A stretch of DNA of 64,000 nt from Rhodanobacter sp. L36 (GTDB taxonomy: Bacteria > Pseudomonadota > Gammaproteobacteria > Xanthomonadales > Rhodanobacteraceae). Under the pieces are notes generated by a model, which was not told where the DNA came from, did not search any database, and worked only from the letters and a program-made list of their open reading frames with translations. The stretch is taken from contig NZ_LMUV01000011.1 of NCBI RefSeq assembly GCF_009765755.1, forward strand, positions 1,462,061-1,526,060, written 5' to 3'. Positions 9,101 through 17,606 of this stretch are shown here, in pieces. The translations under genes and the position numbers were made by a program. The stretch's first letter is position 1. Every line of letters starts with the position of its first letter.

Positions 9101-12100
9101 TGCGCGATCGTTACCCCGAATCGCAGGTCGCGCACGTGGTATTCGAACCGCACGCGGACGACGAAATGCCGGAATCCGACGCCGCTGCGGATCATGCAGA
9201 AACGCATGATGCCGACATCGGCGCGTTGCTGGATGCCAGCATCGCCGAAGCGGGTGTCGCGCATTCGGACGACGCGGATGCACACGCTTCCACGCACGCC
9301 GAAGATCAGCAACCCTCAAAGCCCGCGCATCCCGACGAAGCGCGTCACGATGCCGTCGCTGCCGAACTCGTGGCGGCGCTGGACGCATTCGAACCCGGCG
9401 TGGCAGCCGCCGAAAGAGAAGCAACCGAAAAGGCAGCCGCCGAAAAGCTCGCCGTCGAGCAGGCTGCGGAACGCGCGGCACTTGTCGAGGCCGCTGCGCT
9501 CAAGGAATCCGAAGAACTCGCTGCCGCCGAACGCCTCGCTGCCGAACAGTCCGCGGCGCAAGCCGCACAAGCGGCTGCCGAGAAAGAGGCCGCGGAGCAA
9601 CTCGCCGCGGAACAGGCAGCCGCTGAAAAAGCTGCGGCGGAGAAAGCCGCGGTCGAGCGTGCAGCCGAGGAACAGGCAGAAGCAGAACGTGTTGCAGCAG
9701 AACATGCAGCGCAGCAGCAGGTCGAAGCGGAACGAGCTGCGGCAGAGCAGGACGCCGCCGAAAAGATCGCCTTGGCACAGGCGGCCGCCGAAAAAGAAGC
9801 TGCGGACGCCGTCGCCCAGTCCGACTCGCGCGATGTCGACAACAACGATGACGCCGATACCAACACCGAGACGGAAGTTGTGGAAGAACACGCCGGTGCA
9901 TTCGCCGGCGCGGGCCACATCGATGCCGATCTGCTGGAAGTCTTCATCGACGAGGCACGCGAAATCCTCGATCACGCCGATGGCGTGGTGGCGCAGTGGC
10001 ATGCCGAACCGATGCATCTCGCCTATGTGGCCGAGCTGCAGCGCGACCTGCATACGCTCAAGGGTGGCGCACGCATTGCCGGCCTGGCGCCGGTGGGCGA
10101 TCTCACCCACGCGATCGAAACCCTGCTCGAAAAACCCATACGCGACGAAGGCAGGGCGGGCGCTCTGATCACCGCGCTGGAAGGCAGCTTCGATCAACTG
10201 CATTCGCTGGTGCTGAAGGTGTCGCAAGGCCAGGCCACGGAATATCCGCAGGCCACGATCGATCACCTGCTCGCGCTCGCGGGCGAAAAAAACCTGGCCG
10301 ACGATGCGATGCTGGCGGCCGTCGCCATGCCCGAGCTCAAGGCCTCCAAGCCGGCGCCGATCCCGGCCGCACCGGCATCGACTGCGGGACTCGAGTTGCC
10401 CGAATTGCTGCCCGAAGCGGAAGAAGAAGTCCGCTCGTCGCAGGAACAGATCCGCGTTCGCGCCGACCTGCTCGACAGCCTGGTCAACCACGCCGGCGAA
10501 GTGGCGATCTACCGTTCGCGCCTCGAACAACAGGTGGCCGGCTATCGTTTCAACCTGGTCGAACTCGAACAGACCGTCGCCCGTCTGCGCAGCCAGTTGC
10601 GCATGCTGGAAATCGAAACCGAGGCGCAGATCATCGCGCGCTTCCAGCGCGAGCATCGCGAAGCGGGCCTCACCACGTTCGATCCGCTCGAGCTCGATCG
10701 TTACTCGCAGCTGCAACAGTATTCGCGCGCGCTGGCCGAGTCGGTATCCGATCTGGTGTCGATCCAGAACATGCTCGACGAACTCACCCGTCAGGCGGAA
10801 ACGCTGCTGATCCAGCAGTCGCGGGTCAGTACCGAACTGCAGGACGGCCTGCTGCGAACGCGCATGCTGCCGTTCGACACGATGGTGCCGAACCTTCGCC
10901 GCACCTTGCGTCAGGCAGCGCAGGAGCAAGGCAAGAGCGCGCAGTTGTACGTGGACGGTGCGCACGGCGAAATGGATCGCAACCTGCTCGACCGCATCAA
11001 GGCGCCGTTCGAACACATGCTGCGCAATGCGATCGCGCACGGCATCGAAAGCCCGGCGGAACGCCGCAAGGCGGGCAAGCCGGCGGAAGGTTCGGTGCAC
11101 ATCCGCGTGGCCCGCGAAGCCACCGAGGTGGTGATCCGGGTCAGCGACGATGGTCGCGGTCTTGATCGCGCGGCGATTCGCAAGCGCGGCATCGAACGCG
11201 GCCTGCTGCGCGCCGACATCAAGCCGACCGACAACCAGCTGCTGTCGCTGATCACCCAGCCGGGCTTCTCCACCGCCGGCAAGATTACCCAGCTGGCCGG
11301 CCGTGGCGTCGGCATGGACGTGGTCGCCAACGAGATCAAGCAGCTCGGCGGTTCGCTGTCGATCGAATCGGACGAAGGCAAGGGCAGCACGTTCGTGTTG
11401 CGCCTGCCATTCACCCTCGCCGTGACGCAAGCCATCCTGGTGCGTATCGGCGAAGCGACCTTCGCGATTCCGATGACCTCGGTGCAGGGCGTCGCCCGCG
11501 TCAATCCGGATGACCTCGCCACGATGATGGCCGAGGACGAACCGTCGTTTGTCTACGGCAGCGAGGACTTCGGCATCCACGATCTGGCCGAGTTGCTGGG
11601 TCTGCCGCCCGGGCTTCCGGCGGAAGGCGAACAGCAGCCGCTGTTGCTGACGCGCGCCGGTGATCTTCGTGCGGCGATCCGCATCGACGCGGTGCTCGGC
11701 TCGCGCGAAATCGTGGTCAAGTCGGTGGGCCCGCAGATCAGCTCGGTGCCCGGCCTGCTCGGCGCGACGATCATGGGCGACGGTTCGGTGCTGATCATTC
11801 TCGACCTCGCGCCGCTGGTTCGCCACGGCATCACGCGTCGCCAGCAGCGTCTGGTCGACGGACTCAGCGCAGTGCAGGCGCCGATCATCGAGGAAGTCCG
11901 CATCCGGCCGCTGGTCATGGTGGTGGATGATTCGATCACCATGCGCAAGGTCACCAGCCGCGTGCTGGAACGTCACGAGTACGAAGTCAGCACGGCGAAA
12001 GACGGTATCGACGCGATCGAGAAATTGCATGAGCGCGTGCCGGATCTGATGCTGCTGGATATCGAGATGCCGCGCATGGACGGCTACGAACTGGCGACGC

Positions 12101-12288
12101 ACATGAAAGCCGATCCGCGATTGCGCGATGTGCCGATCATCATGATCACCTCTCGCAGCGGCGACAAACATCGCCAGCGCGCGTTCAACATCGGTGTCGA
12201 TCGTTATCTCGGCAAGCCCTATCAGGAAGCGGAACTGCTGGTGCAGATCAGCGAGGTGCTCGAGCAGCGCGTCGGAGCCGAACCATGA
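6133..12288 (+). CDS. chpA: Hybrid chemosensory histidine kinase ChpA (PilL)
   Basis: A 2051-residue CheA-type kinase that drives PilG/PilH phosphorylation. Several histidine phosphotransfer domains precede the kinase core; clear phospho-histidines are H51 (LHQVHGTLRM), H728 (FHTLKGSGRL), H913 (VHTLHGAIAM) and H1307 (LHTLKGGARI). A very Ala/Glu-rich, probably single-helix segment lies at about 1090-1233. The dimerisation region begins near 1437, the ATP-binding domain spans about 1600-1745 (MLRNAIAHGIE, DDGRGLD), a CheW domain about 1750-1890, and a C-terminal receiver about 1922-2050 with Asp1976 (LLDIEMPRMDG). The ATG follows GAGAGAGGCGC. The stop overlaps chpB by 4 bases. Confidence 0.96.
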   Translation: MRLQDHIDFTTLQWVKPELDETLSIAREALESYVENPGNRTAMKECATRLHQVHGTLRMVELYGAAMVTAEMETLSTALLDEQITYREEAYAALMRGLMQLPDYLERLSSGHRDVPVVLLPLLNDLRASREQPPLPESAMFHPNLDAFLPEQAPAAMSEAYAEAHRGELLDLRLHFQQQLLAWFRGQNPSQQLVGMRKTLLAICARCYHVHGRRLWWITAGVLEGLEQGMLKGQAGEVRQLVGKVDRHIRLLIEQGEDSLRGGEASEVASKLLYIVAEAKQRSPQMELLRTTYLLDTLLPDAGELEHARGSMAGHNRALLDSVSRALKDDLLRVKEALDLFLRQQDGNPAQLATQGEVLERVGDTLGMLALNVPRRVVNEQRRVLDEIASRMRPADEDTLLDVAGALLYVEASLDDHIESLGSEGDQVADDSMHGLPRSEALGVVTTLMHEAIGNTGKVKDAIVAFMESGWEHRRLAGAPTLMNEVSGALRMMSSPRPAELAEGVGRFINNELLGDHRVPTGVQMDHLADALAALEYYLEAAREHRGGLEHILDVAEHSLGLLGYWPLPPERVLPEAPVTEAVSVPGDLEHEQHPELSESVSMLPGDDLGSLFIGEAKSPAEHVHNLDGMRLAQTETIAPSMFEGSASNDQDDWIEIEEEVFEEMPARDALSGNTGFNADAEGIDDDIREIFLEEMQEEIDNLRNAEGIWLADPAQHSSLISIRRSFHTLKGSGRLVGAGVLGEFAWKVEDMLNRVLDNSIQPDENVQAVVRHAIDVLPQLLAALKGEGAPTAPLSAIMRTAEQVSAGQPARVEEHMSSATEMVRRVVRRRIPRTNPLAEAVPEATLTDASAVSAEHEPAAAHEMIAVMPSVDPVLLEILRSEVAQYLQTIRAAIQRSDAELPIGEDLLRAVHTLHGAIAMVDIPLLTQLLSPLEGLFKRLRASNLALPSEGVRLLGQAADMVDHVMGQFDVATPQLPNADELTAHIVEMRDRYPESQVAHVVFEPHADDEMPESDAAADHAETHDADIGALLDASIAEAGVAHSDDADAHASTHAEDQQPSKPAHPDEARHDAVAAELVAALDAFEPGVAAAEREATEKAAAEKLAVEQAAERAALVEAAALKESEELAAAERLAAEQSAAQAAQAAAEKEAAEQLAAEQAAAEKAAAEKAAVERAAEEQAEAERVAAEHAAQQQVEAERAAAEQDAAEKIALAQAAAEKEAADAVAQSDSRDVDNNDDADTNTETEVVEEHAGAFAGAGHIDADLLEVFIDEAREILDHADGVVAQWHAEPMHLAYVAELQRDLHTLKGGARIAGLAPVGDLTHAIETLLEKPIRDEGRAGALITALEGSFDQLHSLVLKVSQGQATEYPQATIDHLLALAGEKNLADDAMLAAVAMPELKASKPAPIPAAPASTAGLELPELLPEAEEEVRSSQEQIRVRADLLDSLVNHAGEVAIYRSRLEQQVAGYRFNLVELEQTVARLRSQLRMLEIETEAQIIARFQREHREAGLTTFDPLELDRYSQLQQYSRALAESVSDLVSIQNMLDELTRQAETLLIQQSRVSTELQDGLLRTRMLPFDTMVPNLRRTLRQAAQEQGKSAQLYVDGAHGEMDRNLLDRIKAPFEHMLRNAIAHGIESPAERRKAGKPAEGSVHIRVAREATEVVIRVSDDGRGLDRAAIRKRGIERGLLRADIKPTDNQLLSLITQPGFSTAGKITQLAGRGVGMDVVANEIKQLGGSLSIESDEGKGSTFVLRLPFTLAVTQAILVRIGEATFAIPMTSVQGVARVNPDDLATMMAEDEPSFVYGSEDFGIHDLAELLGLPPGLPAEGEQQPLLLTRAGDLRAAIRIDAVLGSREIVVKSVGPQISSVPGLLGATIMGDGSVLIILDLAPLVRHGITRRQQRLVDGLSAVQAPIIEEVRIRPLVMVVDDSITMRKVTSRVLERHEYEVSTAKDGIDAIEKLHERVPDLMLLDIEMPRMDGYELATHMKADPRLRDVPIIMITSRSGDKHRQRAFNIGVDRYLGKPYQEAELLVQISEVLEQRVGAEP

Positions 12289-13967
12289 CCCACGCGGCAC
12301 CGGCGGTCGCGCTGTTGTTCGACGATACCGAGCTGGCCGGGCAACTTCGCGAAGCGCTGCTTGAGCGCGGCGCACGCATCGTGCACGAAGGCGGCGTCTC
12401 CAGTCTGAGCCGCGAGCTGTTGCAGCAGTGCGGCGCGGATGTGTTGGTAGTGAACCTGGACGATGCCGCGGACGACGCGCTCGACCAACTCTACGACGTG
12501 ATCGACGGCGATCGTCCGCGTGTCGTTTTCAACGATGCGCAGGCCAGCCGCAAATTGATCGGCTGGGATCACGCGCGCTGGGCACGACATCTTGCGGTCA
12601 AGGTGCTGGAGGCTGGCGATGTCGATCCACCGCGACCGGAAAACGCGCCGATGCTCGACGTGTCGGAGCCAACCGAAAAAGTCGTCGATGCTGCGTATCC
12701 AGCGGACGTAACGGTTGTGCACGTGAATCCGGAATCCGTGCCGCCGGCATTCGAGGCCGATCTTTCACCGCACCCAACCGACGAACTACACGAACAACAA
12801 GCCGCGGCCGAATCCGAAAATCTGGCGGCGGAACTGGAAGCGCTGCTCGCGTCGGGCGATCTCGCCGACGCAGACGAAGAAACCACGGGCTCCGGTTTGC
12901 GTTTCAGCGAAGACGAAGCGCCGCCGCCGCTGCACGACGGAAATTTTGGCGCGCCCGCGACTGCGCTCGATGCGTTGCCGCTGGATGCATCCGATGATTT
13001 CAGCCACTCGACAACCATCGAGCCGACAGCCGTGCAGGCCAGCGTGACGCCGCCGGTCTTCGAACTCGATCATCTGCACCTCGCGCCGATCGACGAAGGT
13101 CAGGCCACGCAGCCGACGACCGTTGCAGCTCCTTTGGTCGCCGATGCCGCAGCTGCTGCTCCGGTCAAGGCACCGGACAGCTGGGCACTTTTCGATGACG
13201 CTGCCCAACCGGCCGCCACGACTGAAAATTCCAACGCAGCGACGTTCGGCATCGAAAAGGTGAGCGCGGCCGATTTCCTTGCGCCCGAAAGCGAGCCGAT
13301 GGCGAAAGGCTTCGAGCCGTTGATGAGCTTCGAGCTCGTCTCCATGGAAGAAGCCATTGCGCCAAAGGCATACGAGCACGTCAGCGAGATGCATCTGGAC
13401 GACAGCGGCAGCAGTGCGCTGACTCGGATCGTCGTGCTGGGCGCCACGGTCGATGGCATCGATTCGGTGTGCGAGTTCCTGGCTGCCGTGCCGAATAACA
13501 GCCGGCTGACATTCCTGCACACGCAACGTCTGTCGACAGAACCGTTGTTCGAACAGATGGCCAAACTTTCCGCGCGCAGCGCCTTGCCGGTTCGCGTGGC
13601 AGAACACGCCGGCCGCGCTCGCGCCGGTGAAGTGCTGTTGGCGCCCGACTCCGGTCAGGTGCTGTTGCGCCGTGATGGCAGCATCGAAGTGCAGGCCGGC
13701 GATGCCGGGCCGTCCATCGATGCGAGTTTTTCGATGGCGGCAAACGCGTTCGGTCGCGACGCTCTGGCCATTGTGTTTGCCGGTCGCGCCAACGACGCAG
13801 TGGCCGGGTCGCAAGCCATTCACGACCGTGGTGGACAGGTCTGGGTGGAGTCGTCGTCCGGCGAGCATTTCGCCGATATGGTCAGTGGCATTTTCGCCGA
13901 ACGACTTGTCAGTTATTCCGGTACGCCGCGCGAACTCGCGGCGCACCTGCTCGAGGTGTTTCCATGA
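12285..13967 (+). CDS. chpB: Degenerate CheB-like protein ChpB
   Basis: 560 residues. The N-terminus (about 1-110) resembles a receiver fold, but the usual phosphorylated aspartate strand reads VLVVNLDD, so the acceptor looks lost. A long acidic, low-complexity linker follows (about 115-375). The C-terminal 185 residues align with CheB methylesterase. The catalytic serine motif GASTGG is replaced by GATVDG (Thr388), while the catalytic histidine (FLHTQR, H412) and aspartate (GRANDA, D504) positions are kept, although the TGMG glycines around the latter are changed. It is therefore probably a structural or regulatory remnant rather than a working receptor methylesterase. It overlaps chpA and chpC by 4 bases each. 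Confidence 0.75.
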   Translation: MTHAAPAVALLFDDTELAGQLREALLERGARIVHEGGVSSLSRELLQQCGADVLVVNLDDAADDALDQLYDVIDGDRPRVVFNDAQASRKLIGWDHARWARHLAVKVLEAGDVDPPRPENAPMLDVSEPTEKVVDAAYPADVTVVHVNPESVPPAFEADLSPHPTDELHEQQAAAESENLAAELEALLASGDLADADEETTGSGLRFSEDEAPPPLHDGNFGAPATALDALPLDASDDFSHSTTIEPTAVQASVTPPVFELDHLHLAPIDEGQATQPTTVAAPLVADAAAAAPVKAPDSWALFDDAAQPAATTENSNAATFGIEKVSAADFLAPESEPMAKGFEPLMSFELVSMEEAIAPKAYEHVSEMHLDDSGSSALTRIVVLGATVDGIDSVCEFLAAVPNNSRLTFLHTQRLSTEPLFEQMAKLSARSALPVRVAEHAGRARAGEVLLAPDSGQVLLRRDGSIEVQAGDAGPSIDASFSMAANAFGRDALAIVFAGRANDAVAGSQAIHDRGGQVWVESSSGEHFADMVSGIFAERLVSYSGTPRELAAHLLEVFP

Positions 13968-14497
13968 GTGACCATCCGCTGCCGCGTGAAATCCGTTGCG
14001 TGCTCGTGCCCGTCGGCAACCTGCGTCTGCTGCTACCCAACGCGACCATCGCCGAAGTCGTCACGCAAAGCACGCCCGAACCTGTTGCGAATGCACCCGA
14101 CTGGTTGCTCGGCCGCATCTCCTGGCGTGGCTGGCGCGTGCCGCTCGTGTCATTCACGCAGCTGGCCGGCACCGAAGCCGGCGATACTGACCTGAGCGTG
14201 CGCGTTGCCGTGCTCAAGGCGCTGGGCGGCAATCCTGCGATGCCTTTCATTGCCGTGCTCACGCAGGGCTTTCCGCGCCTGGCGACATTGAATGCCGAGC
14301 TGATCATTCCGACCCACGACGGCACGCCGTTGCCTGCAGGTGTGCGCGCGCAGGTGCTGGTGCGCGACGACGTGGCGATGATTCCGGATCTGGAATGGAT
14401 TGAAACCGAGTTGCTCGATTTACTCGGCGATGCGGATGCGGAGAAGGAAACCGCAGAGACCGATGAGTCATCGGAGCCGACCGACAGTTCGGACTGA
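13964..14497 (+). CDS. chpC: CheW-like adaptor ChpC
   Basis: 177 residues with a CheW-type domain over about residues 8-145: REIRCVLVPVGNLRLLLPNA, then WLLGRISWRGWRVPLVSFTQL. The C-terminal 25 residues are acidic and probably disordered. ChpC in Pseudomonas is a second CheW protein thought to link additional receptors to ChpA. It is the last gene of the operon, with its start overlapping the chpB stop (ATGA). It converges with rsmE 62 bases downstream; I see no strong terminator hairpin between them. Confidence 0.82.
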   Translation: MSDHPLPREIRCVLVPVGNLRLLLPNATIAEVVTQSTPEPVANAPDWLLGRISWRGWRVPLVSFTQLAGTEAGDTDLSVRVAVLKALGGNPAMPFIAVLTQGFPRLATLNAELIIPTHDGTPLPAGVRAQVLVRDDVAMIPDLEWIETELLDLLGDADAEKETAETDESSEPTDSSD

Positions 14498-14559
14498 TCG
14501 TTTGCGATCGGTGCATGTCGCGCTGCGGTCGATTCAGCGGCATCAGTCGCATTCGATAT

Positions 14560-15294
14560 CTAGCCGTCGCCGTGCAACGCCTGCAACGATGCGAGCGCGG
14601 CGAGCCCCGCGGTTTCCGTGCGCAGAATGCGCGGACCCAGGCGCAAGCCTTCGAAGCCCGCATTTTCCAGCAACTCGATATCGCGTTCGCCGAGCCCGCC
14701 TTCGGGCCCCACCACCAGCAGCCCACCCGCTTGCGTGAATCGCAGGTCGCGCGACGAGTGCGCGGCATCCGGCAGCAACGCCAGGCGTAATGCGCCGTCT
14801 TCTGCGAGCCCCGCCACCCAGTTCGACAACGTCTGCGTCGCAAGAATCTCGGGCATTCGCGCGCGGCCGCTTTGTTCGCATGCGCTGGCTGCCACGGCAC
14901 GCCAGTGAGCCAGACGTTTCTCGGCGCGCGCAGCATCCAGCCTTACCTCGGAGCGTTCGGTCAGCAGCGGCACGATGCGCGTTACGCCGAGTTCGGTCGC
15001 CTTCTGCACAATCAGGTCCATCTTCTCGCCGCGAGCGATGCCCTGCACCAGCGTGAGCCGCAACGGCGATTCGTTTTCGATTCGCTGTTTCGATTGTACC
15101 TGCACGACGACCTTGCGTTTATCGATCGTGAGGATGGTCGCTGCGTAATCATGACCATCGCCGTTGAACAGCGTAAGCGGATCGCCGGCAACCAGCCGCA
15201 ATACGCGGCCGACGTGTTCCGCGGCCTGCGTCGGCAGCGCACATTCGGTGCCTGGCTCGAGCGCGGATTCGACGTGGATACGTATCTGTCGCAT
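14560..15294 (-). CDS. rsmE: 16S rRNA (uracil-1498-N3)-methyltransferase RsmE
   Basis: A 244-residue SPOUT-class methyltransferase that methylates U1498 of 16S rRNA with S-adenosylmethionine. The N-terminal PUA-like RNA-binding region (RQIRIHVESALEPG) is followed by the C-terminal trefoil knot. Knot motifs are LLVVGPEGGLGERDIELL (near residue 190) and LRLGPRILRTETAGLAAL, both diagnostic of RsmE. Length matches the family. It is separated from bioA, on the same strand upstream, by 63 bases. Confidence 0.95.
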   Translation of the reverse strand: MRQIRIHVESALEPGTECALPTQAAEHVGRVLRLVAGDPLTLFNGDGHDYAATILTIDKRKVVVQVQSKQRIENESPLRLTLVQGIARGEKMDLIVQKATELGVTRIVPLLTERSEVRLDAARAEKRLAHWRAVAASACEQSGRARMPEILATQTLSNWVAGLAEDGALRLALLPDAAHSSRDLRFTQAGGLLVVGPEGGLGERDIELLENAGFEGLRLGPRILRTETAGLAALASLQALHGDG

Positions 15295-15357
15295 GAGTTT
15301 TCGTCAATCAAAAAGTCAGCATAACCGAGTGACTTCACTCGAGGCACTCAGTGAGTT

Positions 15358-16737
15358 TCATCCAGCGACTGCGAGTTCGATGCCTGCGATGGCGGTCTCG
15401 ACCAGCAAGTCGATTTCCCGCGCGGTCACGACATACGGCGGCATAAAATAAATCACGTCGCCCAGCGGGCGAAGCAGCACACCGAGTTTCAGGCCATGCA
15501 GATAGACGCGCATGCCACGCCGGTCCGATGGCGGAAAGTTGCGCCGGCTTGCCTTGTCCGCCACCAGTTCGACGGCGGCAATCATGCCGGTTTGCCGCAC
15601 ATCGGCAACGTTCGGATGATCGCGCAGTGGTGCCAGCCTTCGCGCGAGATATGCGCTCAATTCGCGGTTGCGTTCGAGCACCGGCTCGTCGCGGAAGATC
15701 GCCAGCGTTTCCAGCGCCACGCGGCAGGCGAGTGGATTGCCGGTGTAGCTGTGTGAATGCAGGAACGCCTTGCCCGCGCTGTATTCGGCATAGAACGCTT
15801 CGTAGATGGCCTGCGTGGTGAGCACCGCGGACAACGGCAGAAAACCGCCGGTGAGGCCTTTCGAAAGGCACATGAAATCAGGCGACACGTCAGCCTGTTG
15901 GCAGCCAAACAACGTACCGGTGCGACCGAACCCGACCGCTATTTCGTCGGCGATGAAATGCACCGCGAATTCGTCGCACAGCGCACGCAGTCCGCGCAGA
16001 TAGATCGGGTCGTACATGCGCATGCCGCCGGCGCATTGCACCAGCGGCTCGACGATCACCGCGCAGGTTTCGTGCGCGTGTTTCTCGAGCAATCGCCGCA
16101 TGTCGACGAGCCGGCGTTTGGCCGTCTGTTCGGGCGACTCGCCGGATTCGCCTTCGTAGGCATCCGGCGATGGCGCGAGGAAGGGCGTGAGCAGCAGCGG
16201 CGCATACGTCTTGCGATACAGCGCCACGTCGCTGACTGACAGCGCGCCGAGCGTTTCGCCGTGATAGCTGCCGGTCAAGGCGATGAAGCGTGTTTTTTCG
16301 CCGTGGCCCTGGTTGAGCCAGTAATGGAAGCTCATTTTCAGCGCGACTTCGATCGCCGCAGATCCGTTGTCCGCATAGAACACGCGATCGAGCCCGGCAG
16401 GCGTGACACGCACGAGTTCCTCGGCCAGCGCGACGGCGGGTTCGTGCGTGAAGCCGGCAAAGATGACGTGCTCAAGTTGCTGCGCCTGATCGGCAAGCGC
16501 GGCGGCAATGCGCGGGTTGGCGTGCCCGAACAGATTGGTCCACCACGAACTGATGCCGTCGAGATAGCGCTTTCCATCCGCATCGATCAGCCAGACGCCC
16601 TCGCCGCGTACGATCGGCACCATCGGCACCTGCATTGCGCCAGCGGGATCGTGATCGTGCATCTGCGTGCACGGATGCCAGAGATGTTTCAGGTCGCGCG
16701 CGGCGAGTGCGGCGTTGCCGCTTGCGGTGTGAGTCAT
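15358..16737 (-). CDS. bioA: Adenosylmethionine-8-amino-7-oxononanoate aminotransferase
   Basis: A PLP enzyme of biotin synthesis that converts KAPA to DAPA with S-adenosylmethionine as amino donor. Recognised from HLWHPCTQMHDH near the N-terminus, ISSWWTNLFGHANPRI, DNGSAAIEVALKMS, and the aspartate and lysine of the cofactor site, IADEIAVGFGRTGTLF and LSKGLTGGFLPLSAV (Lys293). The ATG at 16737 (MTHTASGN) gives 459 residues; an in-frame ATG at 16785 would add 16 residues with no conserved sequence. It is divergent from gspN with about 65 bases between starts. No other bio gene lies in the window. Confidence 0.94.
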   Translation of the reverse strand: MTHTASGNAALAARDLKHLWHPCTQMHDHDPAGAMQVPMVPIVRGEGVWLIDADGKRYLDGISSWWTNLFGHANPRIAAALADQAQQLEHVIFAGFTHEPAVALAEELVRVTPAGLDRVFYADNGSAAIEVALKMSFHYWLNQGHGEKTRFIALTGSYHGETLGALSVSDVALYRKTYAPLLLTPFLAPSPDAYEGESGESPEQTAKRRLVDMRRLLEKHAHETCAVIVEPLVQCAGGMRMYDPIYLRGLRALCDEFAVHFIADEIAVGFGRTGTLFGCQQADVSPDFMCLSKGLTGGFLPLSAVLTTQAIYEAFYAEYSAGKAFLHSHSYTGNPLACRVALETLAIFRDEPVLERNRELSAYLARRLAPLRDHPNVADVRQTGMIAAVELVADKASRRNFPPSDRRGMRVYLHGLKLGVLLRPLGDVIYFMPPYVVTAREIDLLVETAIAGIELAVAG

Positions 16738-16802
16738 CCGGCTATCATCGGCGTTGCGCGATGGGCGCTCAAGCCCGTCGATCACCGGAAAGAGATACGC
16801 GA

Positions 16803-17606
16803 TTGAGCTACTTTCGAAAAGCCCTGATCGGATTCGGCGTGCTCGTGCTGGCCGCCTTGCTGCTCGTATGGTTTTTGCCGGCGCGATGGCTGGTGCCGAG
16901 CATCGAGTCGCGTCTGCAAGGCGTGCGTCTCGAACAGGTGCAGGGTTCGGTGTGGAACGGCAGCGTGGCGAACGTGGTGCAGGCGGACGGCCGATCCATG
17001 GGCCGGCTGGATTGGCAACTCTCGCGGCTCGCTTTGCTTGGGAAAGTGCGCGGACAGATGAAACTCGAAGGACCGCGCTTGGGTTTTTCCGCGACGATGC
17101 AGCGGGTTTCGGCGGACCAGATCCAACTCGATGCGGCGAGCCTGCATGCCACGCTCGACAACGCGGATCAGCGCAAGCCGTCGAGCTTTGGCGAACCGCG
17201 TGGCGCGATGCAAATCACGCTCGATCATGCCTTGCTGCAAGGCGGCTGGCCGCTGGAATTGCAGGCCGCGATGCACTGGCATGATGCAGCGTTGCTGACC
17301 AGCGATGGGCTCGTGCCGCTGGGTGTGCTTGACGGTCAAGCCACCGCGCAAGGCGGCATCGTTCAGGTGCAATTGCATGACGACGGAACCGGTCCGCTGG
17401 AAGCGAAAGGTAATCTGCAGGTGATTCCACTCGGCTGGCGACTGGACGCCACACTACGCGAGCGACGGCCCGATGCAGCGTTGCATCGATGGCTGGCGCA
17501 GTTCGGCCATCCAGACAGCGAAGGCCGCATCCACATTCAGCGCAACGGTGGTCTTGCCGATGGCGCTTCAACTTCCAGCGGCCGTCGCGTCAAAGGACAA
17601 CCATGA
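16803..17606 (+). CDS. gspN: Type II secretion system protein N (GspN-like)
   Basis: 267 residues. One N-terminal membrane anchor (about residues 6-28, LIGFGVLVLAALLLVWFLPA) is followed by a periplasmic domain with repeated RLEQVQGSVWNGSV and RLDWQLSR-type motifs of the GspN/T2SSN family. GspN sits in the inner membrane and helps assemble the type II secretion channel. The likely start is TTG at 16803, supported by GGAAAGAG about 9 bases upstream. No other gsp gene is in the window, so it is an outlying copy. The stop overlaps the next gene by 4 bases. Confidence 0.78.
   Translation: MSYFRKALIGFGVLVLAALLLVWFLPARWLVPSIESRLQGVRLEQVQGSVWNGSVANVVQADGRSMGRLDWQLSRLALLGKVRGQMKLEGPRLGFSATMQRVSADQIQLDAASLHATLDNADQRKPSSFGEPRGAMQITLDHALLQGGWPLELQAAMHWHDAALLTSDGLVPLGVLDGQATAQGGIVQVQLHDDGTGPLEAKGNLQVIPLGWRLDATLRERRPDAALHRWLAQFGHPDSEGRIHIQRNGGLADGASTSSGRRVKGQP

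Noticed and set aside
6028..12375. Two very long open frames on the minus strand opposite chpA (about 1010 and 1019 codons)
   Set aside because: They mirror the codon periodicity of the GC-rich chpA gene; translations are rich in Arg, His and Gln and have no family sequence. chpA itself is unambiguous.
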